DNA from: Rhodoferax bucti
GTDB taxonomy: Bacteria > Pseudomonadota > Gammaproteobacteria > Burkholderiales > Burkholderiaceae_C
Direction of reading: 5' to 3'
Length of the DNA stretch: 64,000 nt
Assembly (NCBI RefSeq): GCF_005876985.1
Contig: NZ_VAHD01000001.1
Location: 744,001-808,000 of the forward strand
Shown: positions 27,076 through 35,374 of the stretch, piece after piece
Layout of the letters: each line of letters opens with the position of its first letter
How positions within the stretch are numbered: the stretch's first letter is position 1
Notes under the pieces: generated by a model
Told to the model about the DNA's origin: nothing
Databases searched by the model: none
Seen by the model: only the letters and a program-made list of their open reading frames with translations
Made by a program: the position numbers and the translations under genes

Positions 27076-27332
27076 CGTGCATCAGGAAGTTCGATCTTGA
27101 CTTCCAGTACTTCCAGGTTGTCCTGACGCTCCAGATTCACCTTGATGTCATCCGGATTGATCTTGATGTATTTGCTGATAACTGCAACCAAATCTCGCTG
27201 TAAATCGGGCAAATAGTCAGGCTCTGCTGCATTGCGGCCACTGCGCTCATGCGCCAGGATGATTTGCAGGCGTTCTTTGGCAACACTGGCTGTTTTTTTC
27301 TTCTCGCCGATCAGGAATGAAAGAAACGACAT
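27072..27332 (-). CDS. minE: Cell division topological specificity factor MinE
   Basis: An 86-residue MinE. It has the N-terminal membrane-targeting and MinD-contact region ([20 protein letters not shown] then LQIILAHER) and the C-terminal dimer domain ([39 protein letters not shown]). MinE stimulates MinD ATPase and drives pole-to-pole oscillation. ATG 27332 starts the conserved sequence, four bases after minD ends. It is the last gene of minCDE. Confidence 0.96.
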   Translation of the reverse strand: MSFLSFLIGEKKKTASVAKERLQIILAHERSGRNAAEPDYLPDLQRDLVAVISKYIKINPDDIKVNLERQDNLEVLEVKIELPDAR

Positions 27333-27336
27333 GGTT

Positions 27337-28152
27337 TCACTTTCCTCCGAACAGGCGCTTGAACAAGCCTTGTTTGGGCGCTTCAGTGAAACGCATGGGC
27401 TTTTCTGCTCCCAAGAAACGGTCAATCACGTCCTTGTACGCCTCAGAGACATCGCTGCCCTGCATATGCACTGCAGGCAGGCCTTGGTTGGAAGCCTGCA
27501 ACACCGATTCGCTCTCGGGAATCACTCCAATCAAAGGAATACGCAAGATGTCCTGAATGTCTTCCAGCGACAGCATCTGCCCTTGGTCCACGCGGGCCGG
27601 GTTGTAACGGGTAATCAGCAAATGCTCTTTGATGGGGGCTCCACCTTCCATGGCGCGCTTGGTTTTGCTGGAGAGCATGCCCAAAATGCGATCGGAATCC
27701 CGCACTGAAGACACTTCCGGGTTGGTTACCACCAATGCCTCGTCTGCAAAGTGCATGGCCATCAGCGCACCGGTTTCGATACCGGCCGGAGAGTCACACA
27801 CGATGTATTCAAACTCCAAAGCAGACAGATCGTTCAACACACGCTCCACACCTTCTTGGGTCAGGGCATCTTTGTCACGGGTTTGCGATGCGGCCAGAAT
27901 GTAGAGGTTGTCGCACTGCTTGTCTTTGATGAGCGCTTGATTCAGGTTCGCTTCACCTTGAATCACATTGATCAGGTCATACACCACACGGCGTTCACAA
28001 CCCATGATCAAGTCCAGGTTACGCAAGCCCACATCGAAGTCAATCACAGCCGTCTTGTGGCCACGTAATGCCAACCCCGTTGCAAAACTGGCGCTGGTGG
28101 TCGTTTTGCCAACCCCGCCTTTGCCTGACGTAACAACAATGATCTTGGCCAT
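27337..28152 (-). CDS. minD: Septum site-determining ATPase MinD
   Basis: A 271-residue deviant Walker A ATPase of the MinD/ParA family: [20 protein letters not shown] contains the signature lysines. [14 protein letters not shown] and CDSPAGIE follow, and an amphipathic membrane-targeting helix closes the protein ([11 protein letters not shown]). MinD recruits MinC to the membrane and oscillates with MinE. ATG 28152 is used; an in-frame ATG seven codons upstream is not conserved-looking. Confidence 0.97.
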   Translation of the reverse strand: MAKIIVVTSGKGGVGKTTTSASFATGLALRGHKTAVIDFDVGLRNLDLIMGCERRVVYDLINVIQGEANLNQALIKDKQCDNLYILAASQTRDKDALTQEGVERVLNDLSALEFEYIVCDSPAGIETGALMAMHFADEALVVTNPEVSSVRDSDRILGMLSSKTKRAMEGGAPIKEHLLITRYNPARVDQGQMLSLEDIQDILRIPLIGVIPESESVLQASNQGLPAVHMQGSDVSEAYKDVIDRFLGAEKPMRFTEAPKQGLFKRLFGGK

Positions 28153-28186
28153 GAGAAGCTGGTCTTTCAAAAAGATGTGAAAAGTG

Positions 28187-28963
28187 TCAAGCCTTGAGGG
28201 CTTCTATCAATAATTTTTCTTGTCCATCATCGCTCAAACGGATTTGCGCCGTCTTGCCATGAACATCCTTGGGGAATGGATTTTCACTGGTCCGGTATAC
28301 CCCGGCGATGGACACCAATTCAGGTTCCAATGACAAAGCAAAAATACGGGCTTTGACATTGCCACGTGCTCCTGCCATCGCCTTACCGCGCAAGGCAGCA
28401 TAAACATGGATATTGCCATCGGCCACGACTTCGGCACCTTGGTTGACCATGGCCAACACCACGAGGTCACAGCCTTTGGCGTAGACCTTCTGGCCTGATC
28501 GCAAAGGCTTGTCGATGACCATGGTTCCAGGACCGGGAACTTCACGAATCACTTCCTGAATCACGGGTTCTGCAGAGACCTGGGCAATGGGCGCCGACTT
28601 GCTCCGCTGAATTTCTGCCTCTGCTTTAACCAGGCCCGCTGCCAATGCAGCTTCAGTCCAAGCGCTGCTTGCATGGCGGAATGCCACAGGAATCAACTGA
28701 CATGCCTTCAACACGGACAACAGAGGTGCCAGATCTTGGGCAAGCTCTTCTGCTGGCATCAAGGAAAAGTCCAAGACTACGGCATCGCGTTCAAAAAAAT
28801 CAGGGCTTTCTCCATCAGGACCAAAAGCAGCGTGGAGTTCTTCCGTGAGTTTTGAAAAATCGGGCGACTTCACCAGCAAAGCAACCATGGGCAGTTGTGC
28901 ACTTTTGATTTCAAACGTACTTCGCGTTTGAGGGGATGGGTGCACGGCAGAGGAAGCGGGCAT
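28187..28963 (-). CDS. minC: Septum site-determining protein MinC
   Basis: A 258-residue inhibitor of FtsZ assembly. The N-terminal domain (STFEIKSAQLPMVALLVKSP) and the C-terminal beta-helix (VIDKPLRSGQKVYAKGCDLV, GNIHVYAALRGKAMAGARG) are clear, with a linker containing EPVIQEVIREVPGPGT. It heads minCDE on the minus strand. ATG 28963 is taken; 28999 is an alternative. The promoter must lie in the DnaA-box-rich region immediately upstream. Confidence 0.95.
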   Translation of the reverse strand: MPASSAVHPSPQTRSTFEIKSAQLPMVALLVKSPDFSKLTEELHAAFGPDGESPDFFERDAVVLDFSLMPAEELAQDLAPLLSVLKACQLIPVAFRHASSAWTEAALAAGLVKAEAEIQRSKSAPIAQVSAEPVIQEVIREVPGPGTMVIDKPLRSGQKVYAKGCDLVVLAMVNQGAEVVADGNIHVYAALRGKAMAGARGNVKARIFALSLEPELVSIAGVYRTSENPFPKDVHGKTAQIRLSDDGQEKLLIEALKA

Positions 28964-29040
28964 GAAGCGATGGATCAGCGGTTCAACAGAAGGTGGCAAA
29001 TCTTACTTGATACCAGGCTGCATTTTCTGTTTTTGCTTCC

Positions 29041-29340
29041 CTGAATTGCAGATGTGCACAAGATTTTTTCAAAATTTCCATGTATGCGAAAAATGGGGAA
29101 AAAGTTTTCCTTGCTATTGTCTTATTTCTTTAAATTCAAGATAGTAGTAGTAGATAAGGATTGCCTTCCTCTGTGGATAAGCAAAAAAAATTGTTTTAAA
29201 TCATAAAGTTACAGTTCTTCTACTCTTGTGTGTGACTGCGCTTTCATTTTGTACCGCGAACAGGGATAAGTCTTCATTTTCAACTTCATCTGTGGATAAG
29301 TTGGAGTTGTGCTTGAATTTATGCACAGAGTTATGCTCAG
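29041..29340. other. Candidate replication origin: DnaA boxes, DnaA-trio run and AT-rich DNA
   Basis: The gene-free stretch between minC and the diguanylate cyclase gene (28964-29456) holds two perfect DnaA boxes TGTGGATAA (29172-29180 and 29291-29299) and the accepted variant TTATGCACA (29319-29327). One-mismatch forms lie at 29331-29339 (TTATGCTCA) and 29053-29061 (TGTGCACAA). Four TAG triplets and a TAA (29142-29157) run toward the box at 29172, with AT-rich DNA on their far side (29101-29141). This is the order of the bacterial basal unwinding system: box, spacer, DnaA-trios, AT-rich DNA. The 14-base spacer is longer than usual. The dnaA gene is not in the window, so a DnaA-controlled min promoter is the main alternative. 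Confidence 0.55.
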
Positions 29341-29456
29341 ACTACGTGACGCGATGCTTTTGCTCCTCTGCTCCCGGACTTTGCGTTATTGCCATGAAAT
29401 AAGCCGACAATGTTCTTTGGCTGAAAACAGGGTGCGTTCCAGAAAGAGAAGCAAGC

Positions 29457-31010
29457 ATGGTTGAGAAACGTTCATTTGAGATTGCCCGTGAAACCTTGAA
29501 GCAATTGACGGCGAGAAAGCTGGTCCCTACGCCAGCGAATTACCAGTCGGTGTACAACGAGATTGCGGGCATTCCTTCTATTCAGCCGTTTCCTGCTGAC
29601 TTCTTGCGGGATTTGGCGCAGTCCCTGCCGCTCAAAACCCCTGGACAACAGAAACAAAAAGGTTTGTTGGACTACGCAATCGATCGCTTGAGCTGGGACG
29701 GCGTGAAATCTGCCTTGGTGGGATATGGCGCGTTCGCGCCTGTAGTGGCACCAGAAGAGAGTGTTGTCAGTCATGCAGCTGCGCCAGTGCCCGAAGCATC
29801 GGTAGTCCAGGCATCTGCATTGACGAACGAGTTTTTTGCCCAAATTGCGCGTTTGATTGAATACGCCCAGCCAGCACTCGGCAACGATGATGCGCGTTTT
29901 GTCGATCAGACCCATCAGTTGGTACAAGCTTTGCGCAAGCCGGATGCAGATGCCTTGACGGTGAAGACCATGCTGGTGAATTACAGCCATCGCTTGTCGT
30001 TTGCAGCGGAAGATCAGGCTGAAATCCGCAACGGCCTGCTCAAGCTACTGCATCTGGTGTTCACCAACATCAGTGAACTGAGCTTGGATGAGCAGTGGCT
30101 CAAAGGACAGATGGACGCGCTGATGAGTGTTTCCACACCACCTCTGAGTCTGCGCCGGCTGGATGAGCTGGAGCGTTTGCTGAGCGATGTGATCTTCAAA
30201 CAAAAGGACGCGAAATACAAAGCATTGGAAGCGCAAGACGAAATGCGCCGCATGCTGGCCATGTTTATTGAGCGGCTTGCACAGATGAATCAGTCCACTG
30301 GTACGTTTCAAAGCAAGCTGGAAGAAAGTGCCCGGTTGATTGAGCAAGCCAAAAGTCTGGCGGATATTGCTCCGGTGCTCAAAGAGGTCGTGGGTACAAC
30401 ACGGAATATGGCGCAAGAGAGCCAGCTGTCCCGCGAACAGTTGGGTGCCATGCAAGAGCGTGCAAAGCAGACAGAAGCGGAGCTCGCCAAGCTGCACAAG
30501 GAGCTGGATCGCGTGAGTTTGCAGGCACGCCATGATGCATTGACTGGTGCCTTGAACCGCAAAGGCCTGGATGAAGCCTTGAACCGCGAGGTGTCCACCG
30601 TGCGGCGCAATGCCAGTGTGTTGAGTGTGGCCTTGCTGGACATCGACAATTTCAAAAAACTCAATGACACGCTAGGGCACGCCACCGGAGACATTGCTTT
30701 GGCCCATCTGGCCACCGTGGCCAAAGAGTGCATGCGCCCGCAAGACACCTTGGCACGCTATGGTGGTGAGGAATTTGTGATTCTCTTGCCAGATACCCCC
30801 TTGGACAAAGGCATTGAAGCCATGACCCGTTTACAGCGAGAGCTGACCAAACGCTTTTTCCTTTCGGGGACTGAGAAAGTATTGATTACCTTCAGTGCGG
30901 GCGTGGCACAGGTCACGGATGAAGAACAACCGGGAGATGCCATTCGCCGTGCGGATCAGGCCATGTACCTGGCCAAGCGGGCGGGGAAAAACAGGGTACT
31001 GGGGGCTTGA
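29457..31010 (+). CDS. Diguanylate cyclase (GGDEF domain) with a novel-looking N-terminal region
   Basis: A 517-residue protein. The last 165 residues are a GGDEF domain that should make cyclic di-GMP: HDALTGALNRKGLDEALNRE begins it, and the active site is RYGGEEF. The inhibitory-site motif RPQD lies five residues before GGEEF, so product feedback is likely. The N-terminal 330 residues are soluble and mostly helical, with a coiled-coil-like stretch (QLGAMQERAKQTEAELAKLH) before the cyclase. I do not recognise a sensor family there. No signal peptide or membrane segment is seen. AGAGAAG precedes the ATG. Confidence 0.9.
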   Translation: MVEKRSFEIARETLKQLTARKLVPTPANYQSVYNEIAGIPSIQPFPADFLRDLAQSLPLKTPGQQKQKGLLDYAIDRLSWDGVKSALVGYGAFAPVVAPEESVVSHAAAPVPEASVVQASALTNEFFAQIARLIEYAQPALGNDDARFVDQTHQLVQALRKPDADALTVKTMLVNYSHRLSFAAEDQAEIRNGLLKLLHLVFTNISELSLDEQWLKGQMDALMSVSTPPLSLRRLDELERLLSDVIFKQKDAKYKALEAQDEMRRMLAMFIERLAQMNQSTGTFQSKLEESARLIEQAKSLADIAPVLKEVVGTTRNMAQESQLSREQLGAMQERAKQTEAELAKLHKELDRVSLQARHDALTGALNRKGLDEALNREVSTVRRNASVLSVALLDIDNFKKLNDTLGHATGDIALAHLATVAKECMRPQDTLARYGGEEFVILLPDTPLDKGIEAMTRLQRELTKRFFLSGTEKVLITFSAGVAQVTDEEQPGDAIRRADQAMYLAKRAGKNRVLGA

Positions 31011-31019
31011 AGAGGTCGG

Positions 31020-31235
31020 CTAGACACTACCCGATAAAAACCACTGGATCAGGTATTTGGCGGCAAACCCGACCATGCCGAATGCCAGGCCCAAAAACAG
31101 CACAAAAGTGCCGAATTTGCCGGCCTTGGATTCCCATGCCAGTTGCCCGATGATGAAAAGCATGTAGAGCATGAACGCTCCCACGCCGAAGCTCAGGCCG
31201 AACGCGGCAATCTGCTCTTCTGAATAACCAAACAT
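31020..31235 (-). CDS. DUF2788 small membrane protein
   Basis: A 71-residue protein with two predicted transmembrane helices (FGVGAFMLYMLFIIGQLAWE and GTFVLFLGLAFGMVGFAAKY) joined by a short basic loop (SKAGKF). This matches the DUF2788 family of unknown function. Its ATG overlaps the stop of the DUF2189 gene by one base, so the two are surely translated from one mRNA. Confidence 0.88.
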   Translation of the reverse strand: MFGYSEEQIAAFGLSFGVGAFMLYMLFIIGQLAWESKAGKFGTFVLFLGLAFGMVGFAAKYLIQWFLSGSV

Positions 31236-32077
31236 TACTGCACTCCCGCCCGCTGTGTGGAGTGGTCATGCTCCTTGTGATCATCCGAGTCCGGGGCAAT
31301 CAAGTCCCGGTAGGCGTGCCAACTGGCATGGCCGAGCATGGGAATGACAGCTATCAATCCCAGTAGCAACGAAGCCAGACCCAAGAAAGTAAAGCCCATG
31401 ATCAGGGCGGCCCACCAGGCCATGACTGCCGGATTGGCCAGTACCACTTGCCAGCTCGTGAGTACAGCAGTTTTGACATTCACCTTGCGGTCCAGCAGCA
31501 AGGGCATGGCTACCACGCTGGAGGCAAACATGGGCGCTGCCAGTACGGCTCCTAGGGCGAGCCAGAGCTCAAACAACCATCCATCCCGCGCCAGGATGAC
31601 CAGGCGCACAAAATCTGCAGGGGAATTAACCGGTGCCGGTGCGAGCAAGGTGATCAAAGCGGCAGAAGTCACCACCCAAGTGGTAGCAGCCGCAGCCAGC
31701 AACAGGCCGAAGCGCACCATGCACCAATATTCCTCGCCCCAGCGGTTGATGCGTTGGTTTTGCCAGTTCAACCAAGTTTGGGTGATGACATCCCAATCTG
31801 CGGGTTCATCACGTTCTATGGCGCGGCTCAAGGCATAGAGGCTGGTGGCAAGCACCGGCGCAATCACCAGAAAACCGGACAAGGCACCCGCAAGTAACCA
31901 GAATTTGTGCCGTGCAAATGCCACGATGGCTGCACCGATGAAGGTGAGCACCAAGCCATGCGTCAGGCTGGCAATGCCGGCATGCTGGATATCACGCCAC
32001 CCCATGCCCAACCACACCAAAGGGCGCATGAAGCCAACAGTGCGGATTTGAAACGTGGGTGCAGCGGGTGTGGTCAT
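31235..32077 (-). CDS. DUF2189 multi-pass membrane protein
   Basis: A 280-residue integral membrane protein with about six hydrophobic segments and the N-terminal pattern GFMRPLVWLGMGWRDIQHAG typical of DUF2189 (COG5473). Its function is unknown. ATG 32077 is preferred to a TTG two codons upstream. It is followed directly by the DUF2788 gene. Confidence 0.87.
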   Translation of the reverse strand: MTTPAAPTFQIRTVGFMRPLVWLGMGWRDIQHAGIASLTHGLVLTFIGAAIVAFARHKFWLLAGALSGFLVIAPVLATSLYALSRAIERDEPADWDVITQTWLNWQNQRINRWGEEYWCMVRFGLLLAAAATTWVVTSAALITLLAPAPVNSPADFVRLVILARDGWLFELWLALGAVLAAPMFASSVVAMPLLLDRKVNVKTAVLTSWQVVLANPAVMAWWAALIMGFTFLGLASLLLGLIAVIPMLGHASWHAYRDLIAPDSDDHKEHDHSTQRAGVQ

Positions 32078-32163
32078 GGTCAAGTGCAGTCTACGGAGAT
32101 GGGGTCGCAGACATCTTGACCATGATCAAGCAAGCGCGCAAGTCTTTGCGCACTGTTCAGGGT

Positions 32164-32649
32164 TTAGTGTTTTGCCATGCCGCCGTGGTGGCCTTTCATG
32201 CTCGCAAACTCACCGTCAAACACCTTTTTTTGTTCGGCGGTCAATGTGTTGTAGAAGGTTTTGACCGCCTGGTCGCGCTGCTCCATATCTGCATTGCGGC
32301 TTGCCAGGTGTTCTGTACGCAGGGCTTTCATTTTGTCCAACCGTTCCGGCGTGGGGAGCTTGGCCAACTCAGCACGGTCGATGGCGGGCTTGTTTGCCTG
32401 TGCCGGCGGTTTCATGGCGTTGCTGAAAGTTGTCCAACTGGCTTCTTGTGCGGCCGTAATCTTGAGTTTGGCCTTGAGTTCGGCGCTGCGTTTGGCATGC
32501 ATGGCTTCCATCTTGGCGGGGTCCATGCGGTGCATGCCGGGTCGGTCATCATGTGCGCTGTCTTCGGCGCCATGTTTTTGCGCCAGTACGGAAAAGCCTG
32601 CAGTCGCCAACATGCCAGCAACGATCAGGGTTTTGAATGCGGGTTTCAT
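32164..32649 (-). CDS. Spy/CpxP-like periplasmic protein (LTxxQ motifs)
   Basis: A 161-residue secreted protein with a signal peptide (KTLIVAGMLATAGFSVLAQ). The mature part is helical and Met/His-rich, with the paired family motifs KITAAQEASW and TLTAEQKKVFDGEF. Spy and CpxP relatives act as periplasmic chaperones or metal-stress sensors. His/Met clusters near both ends (PGMHRMD, MKGHHGGM) could bind metal. ATG 32649 has a perfect AGGAGAT site; the longer frame upstream is not supported. Confidence 0.87.
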   Translation of the reverse strand: MKPAFKTLIVAGMLATAGFSVLAQKHGAEDSAHDDRPGMHRMDPAKMEAMHAKRSAELKAKLKITAAQEASWTTFSNAMKPPAQANKPAIDRAELAKLPTPERLDKMKALRTEHLASRNADMEQRDQAVKTFYNTLTAEQKKVFDGEFASMKGHHGGMAKH

Positions 32650-32796
32650 TGTGATCTCCTTTGTGAGTACCCGTGACAGACATTGCCTACAGGTTGGAAA
32701 CAAGTGTCACGCTCGCGTGTAACGCCGGTGTGCTGATGCGCTAACCGCTTGTAAAGATGCGTGAAAATGCCTGATTAACAAATCGATAGGTGTTGT

Positions 32797-33732
32797 GTGT
32801 TTAAAAACGTGATCGTGTACCGCTTGGTGTCTCCCTGGTCTGTGACGCAGGCCCAACTGGATGAGGCCTTGCAGGCGGACCGCTTTGTGGAGTGCGGTGC
32901 CAGCCAGGAAAAATCCGTCGGCTGGATCGAGCCCCGCGGCCAGGCGCATGGCCCCCTGGTAGAAGTGGTGGGTGGGCAATGGGTGCTGCGCTTGATGATG
33001 GAAGTGAAATCGGTACCCGGCTCCGTGGTCAAACGTAAAGTCGAAGAACAGGTTGCACAAATTGAAATAAGCACCGGTCGCAAACCCGGCAAGAAAGAAG
33101 TGCGCGAACTGCGTGATGACGCCCGCCTGGCCTTGTTGCCCATGGCTTTTACCAAACAAGGCAGTGTGGGGGTGTGGATAGACCCCAAAGCGGGTTGCCT
33201 GGTACTGGATGCCGGCAGCCAAAGCAAGGCCGATGAGGTCATGACAGCGTTGGTCAAAGCGGTGCCCGGTTTTGCGGTGCAGCTGGTGAATACCCAGATT
33301 TCGCCAGCCGCCGCCATGGCGGTGTGGCTGTCCACCCGCGAATCACCTACAGACTTTTCGGTGGACCGCGAGTGCGAGTTGAAGGCGTCGGACGAATCCA
33401 AAGCCGTGGTGCGCTACACCCGCCACCCCTTGGATACCGAAGAGGTGAGCCAACACATTGCACTGGGCAAGATGCCCACACGCCTGGCCATGACCTGGAA
33501 CGACCGCGTGTCTTTTGTGTTGACCGAGGCCTTGCAACTCAAGAAGGTGACGTTCCTGGATACCGTGTTTGAAGAGTCTTCCAAAGCGGCAGGCGATGGC
33601 AAAGACGACAACTTTGACGCCGACGTGATCATTTCCACCGGTGAGTTGTCGCAGTTGATTCCTGACCTGATGGAGGCCTTGGGTGGTGAGGTACCGCTAG
33701 GCTCGCTGCCTGGTGCGCCGGCAGCGGCCTAA
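32797..33732 (+). CDS. rdgC: Recombination-associated protein RdgC
   Basis: A 311-residue RdgC: FKNVIVYRLVSPWSVTQAQL at the N-terminus, GRKPGKKEVRELRDDARLAL in the first third and IALGKMPTRLAMTWNDRVSF in the last third. RdgC forms a ring around DNA and limits RecA loading. In E. coli it becomes important when replication restart is impaired. The start is GTG at 32797, because no ATG precedes the conserved sequence; the ribosome site is weak (TAGG). It is a monocistronic gene. Confidence 0.95.
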   Translation: MFKNVIVYRLVSPWSVTQAQLDEALQADRFVECGASQEKSVGWIEPRGQAHGPLVEVVGGQWVLRLMMEVKSVPGSVVKRKVEEQVAQIEISTGRKPGKKEVRELRDDARLALLPMAFTKQGSVGVWIDPKAGCLVLDAGSQSKADEVMTALVKAVPGFAVQLVNTQISPAAAMAVWLSTRESPTDFSVDRECELKASDESKAVVRYTRHPLDTEEVSQHIALGKMPTRLAMTWNDRVSFVLTEALQLKKVTFLDTVFEESSKAAGDGKDDNFDADVIISTGELSQLIPDLMEALGGEVPLGSLPGAPAAA

Positions 33733-33777
33733 AGGCGCGCCCGTTGTAGGGATTTGTCCTTGACGATCCAGAGCAGT

Positions 33778-33822
33778 CATGGGAGTTCGCTACGCTGCGA
33801 TTTTTTCTAGGGAGCTCCCATG
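33778..33822 (+). promoter_or_regulatory. Inverted repeat that can hide the dienelactone hydrolase start codon
   Basis: CATGGGAG (33778-33785) pairs perfectly with CTCCCATG (33815-33822), which contains the start codon and touches the Shine-Dalgarno AGGGAG. If transcription starts upstream of 33778, the mRNA could sequester its own initiation site. Confidence 0.4.
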
Positions 33823-34710
33823 CCGCGCAAAACCGCCCAGGATTTCGACCAGGAATTGTTGATTCTTTTTGATGCCTATGTGCACGGCATCGTGGATCGC
33901 CGGGGCTTTCTGGAAAAAGCCCAGAAGTTCGCGGTAGGGGGTTTGACAGCCGCCGGCTTGCTGGCTGCCCTGAGCCCGGACTTTGCTTCGGCCCAACAAA
34001 TACCCAAGGACGATAAACGCATCGTCACCGCTACGGTCGAAATTCCGTCATCTGCCGGGTACGGTACCGTCAAGGGATATCTGGTGCGCCCTGCGGGGGT
34101 ACAAGGCAAGTTGCCCACCATTTTGGTGGTGCACGAAAACCGGGGCTTGAACCCGCACATTGAAGACATTGCCCGTCGTCTGGCGTTGGAAGGGTATCTG
34201 GTCTTGGCACCCGATGCCTTGGCCCCTCTGGGCGGCTACCCTGGTGACGAAGACAAGGCCCGCACCTTGTTTGCCACTCTGGACCAAAAGAAAACGGCGG
34301 AATACTTCGTGGCCGCAGCCCAGTGGTTACAAGCGCATCCGGATTCCACCGGCAAATTGGGCACGGTAGGTTTTTGCTACGGCGGCGGTGTGGCCCACGC
34401 ATTGGCAGTACGGCTGCCCACCTTGTCAGCCGCCGTGCCTTTTTATGGCAATCACCCGGCAGCGGAGGATGCGGCCAAAGTGAAAGCTCCTTTGCTGATT
34501 CACTTTGCAGGGGTGGATGAGCGCATCAACGCCGCATGGCCCGCTTACGAAGCAGCGCTCAAAGCAGCCAACGTGCGTTACACAGCGCACCAGTACGCGG
34601 GCACCCAGCACGGCTTCAACAACGACACCACGCCCCGTTTTGACGCAGTGGCTGCCAAGCTGGCGTGGGAACGCACCTTGGCGTTCTTCAGCCAGACGCT
34701 CAAGGCTTAG
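33820..34710 (+). CDS. Dienelactone hydrolase family protein, Tat-exported
   Basis: A 296-residue alpha/beta-hydrolase of the dienelactone hydrolase (carboxymethylenebutenolidase) family. The triad is visible: Cys in GTVGFCYGGGVAH, Asp in AGVDERIN and His in GTQHGFNN. A twin-arginine signal (DRRGFLEKAQKF followed by a hydrophobic stretch to ASA) lies at residues 25-65, unusually far from the N-terminus, as in other secreted DLH proteins with a short leader. Substrates may be lactones or esters; no aromatic-degradation genes flank it. Its stop overlaps the convergent glycine-zipper gene by four bases. Confidence 0.9.
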   Translation: MPRKTAQDFDQELLILFDAYVHGIVDRRGFLEKAQKFAVGGLTAAGLLAALSPDFASAQQIPKDDKRIVTATVEIPSSAGYGTVKGYLVRPAGVQGKLPTILVVHENRGLNPHIEDIARRLALEGYLVLAPDALAPLGGYPGDEDKARTLFATLDQKKTAEYFVAAAQWLQAHPDSTGKLGTVGFCYGGGVAHALAVRLPTLSAAVPFYGNHPAAEDAAKVKAPLLIHFAGVDERINAAWPAYEAALKAANVRYTAHQYAGTQHGFNNDTTPRFDAVAAKLAWERTLAFFSQTLKA

Positions 34711-35261
34711 TCCTCATACCGGTCGTGGCCGCGCGCATAGCCGTGGCCCTGACCGTGGCGATGATGGTGCTTGCGCTCCCATTGGTCGTGGTAGCGGTCG
34801 TCGCCCCGGTAGCTGGTGCGGTAACCGTAGTCGTCATGGCCGCGGCCCCGGGTGTCATACCGCTGTGGTTCGCGGCCGCCCATGTTGCGGGCAATGCCAG
34901 TGCCTGCGGCACCCCCCAAACCTGCACCCACTACCGCGCCAGAACGTCCCCCTACCGATTGCCCCACTGCGGCGCCTGCTGCGCCGCCAACTGCTCCACC
35001 GAGCACGGCGCCGTTTTGGTTACGTCCATGGTTGGTGACGGCTGCGCCCGCCGCTCCACCCAAGGCGCCACCAATCACCGCACCATTTTTGCCACCTACG
35101 CTCTGGCCCAACACGGCGCCTGCTGCGGCACCCACACCGCCACCCAAGAGCGGCGTGAGGTCATCTGCGTGGACTACCGGTGCGGCTAGCAAGCTACCGG
35201 CCACCAATGCAGCCGCCAGCCAGCCGGAATGGGAAGTGTGTGTTGTGCAAAGTTTCAACAT
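34707..35261 (-). CDS. Glycine-zipper envelope protein with histidine-rich tail
   Basis: A 184-residue protein with an N-terminal signal peptide (WLAAALVAGSLLAAPVVHA). The middle has three repeats of the type [20 protein letters not shown], characteristic of glycine-zipper membrane-associating proteins. The C-terminal 50 residues are hydrophilic and rich in His, Arg, Asp and Tyr (ERKHHHRHGQGHGYARGHD), which could bind metals or polyanions. The function is unknown. ATG 35261 is preferred over upstream in-frame starts because the signal peptide follows it. Confidence 0.82.
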   Translation of the reverse strand: MLKLCTTHTSHSGWLAAALVAGSLLAAPVVHADDLTPLLGGGVGAAAGAVLGQSVGGKNGAVIGGALGGAAGAAVTNHGRNQNGAVLGGAVGGAAGAAVGQSVGGRSGAVVGAGLGGAAGTGIARNMGGREPQRYDTRGRGHDDYGYRTSYRGDDRYHDQWERKHHHRHGQGHGYARGHDRYED

Positions 35262-35374
35262 AAGTGCAAGGGGCGAGGCCCGCACCGCCAAACGTGGCGG
35301 TTTATGCACCTACAACGGTGGGTTTGCCGCGGGGATGACCCGGATTACAAGCCTTTACACCTGCCGCTATTTGC

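Noticed and set aside
29142-29157. TAG triplet run read as a simple microsatellite
   Set aside because: Four units alone would be unremarkable, but position and direction relative to a perfect DnaA box make the DnaA-trio reading better.
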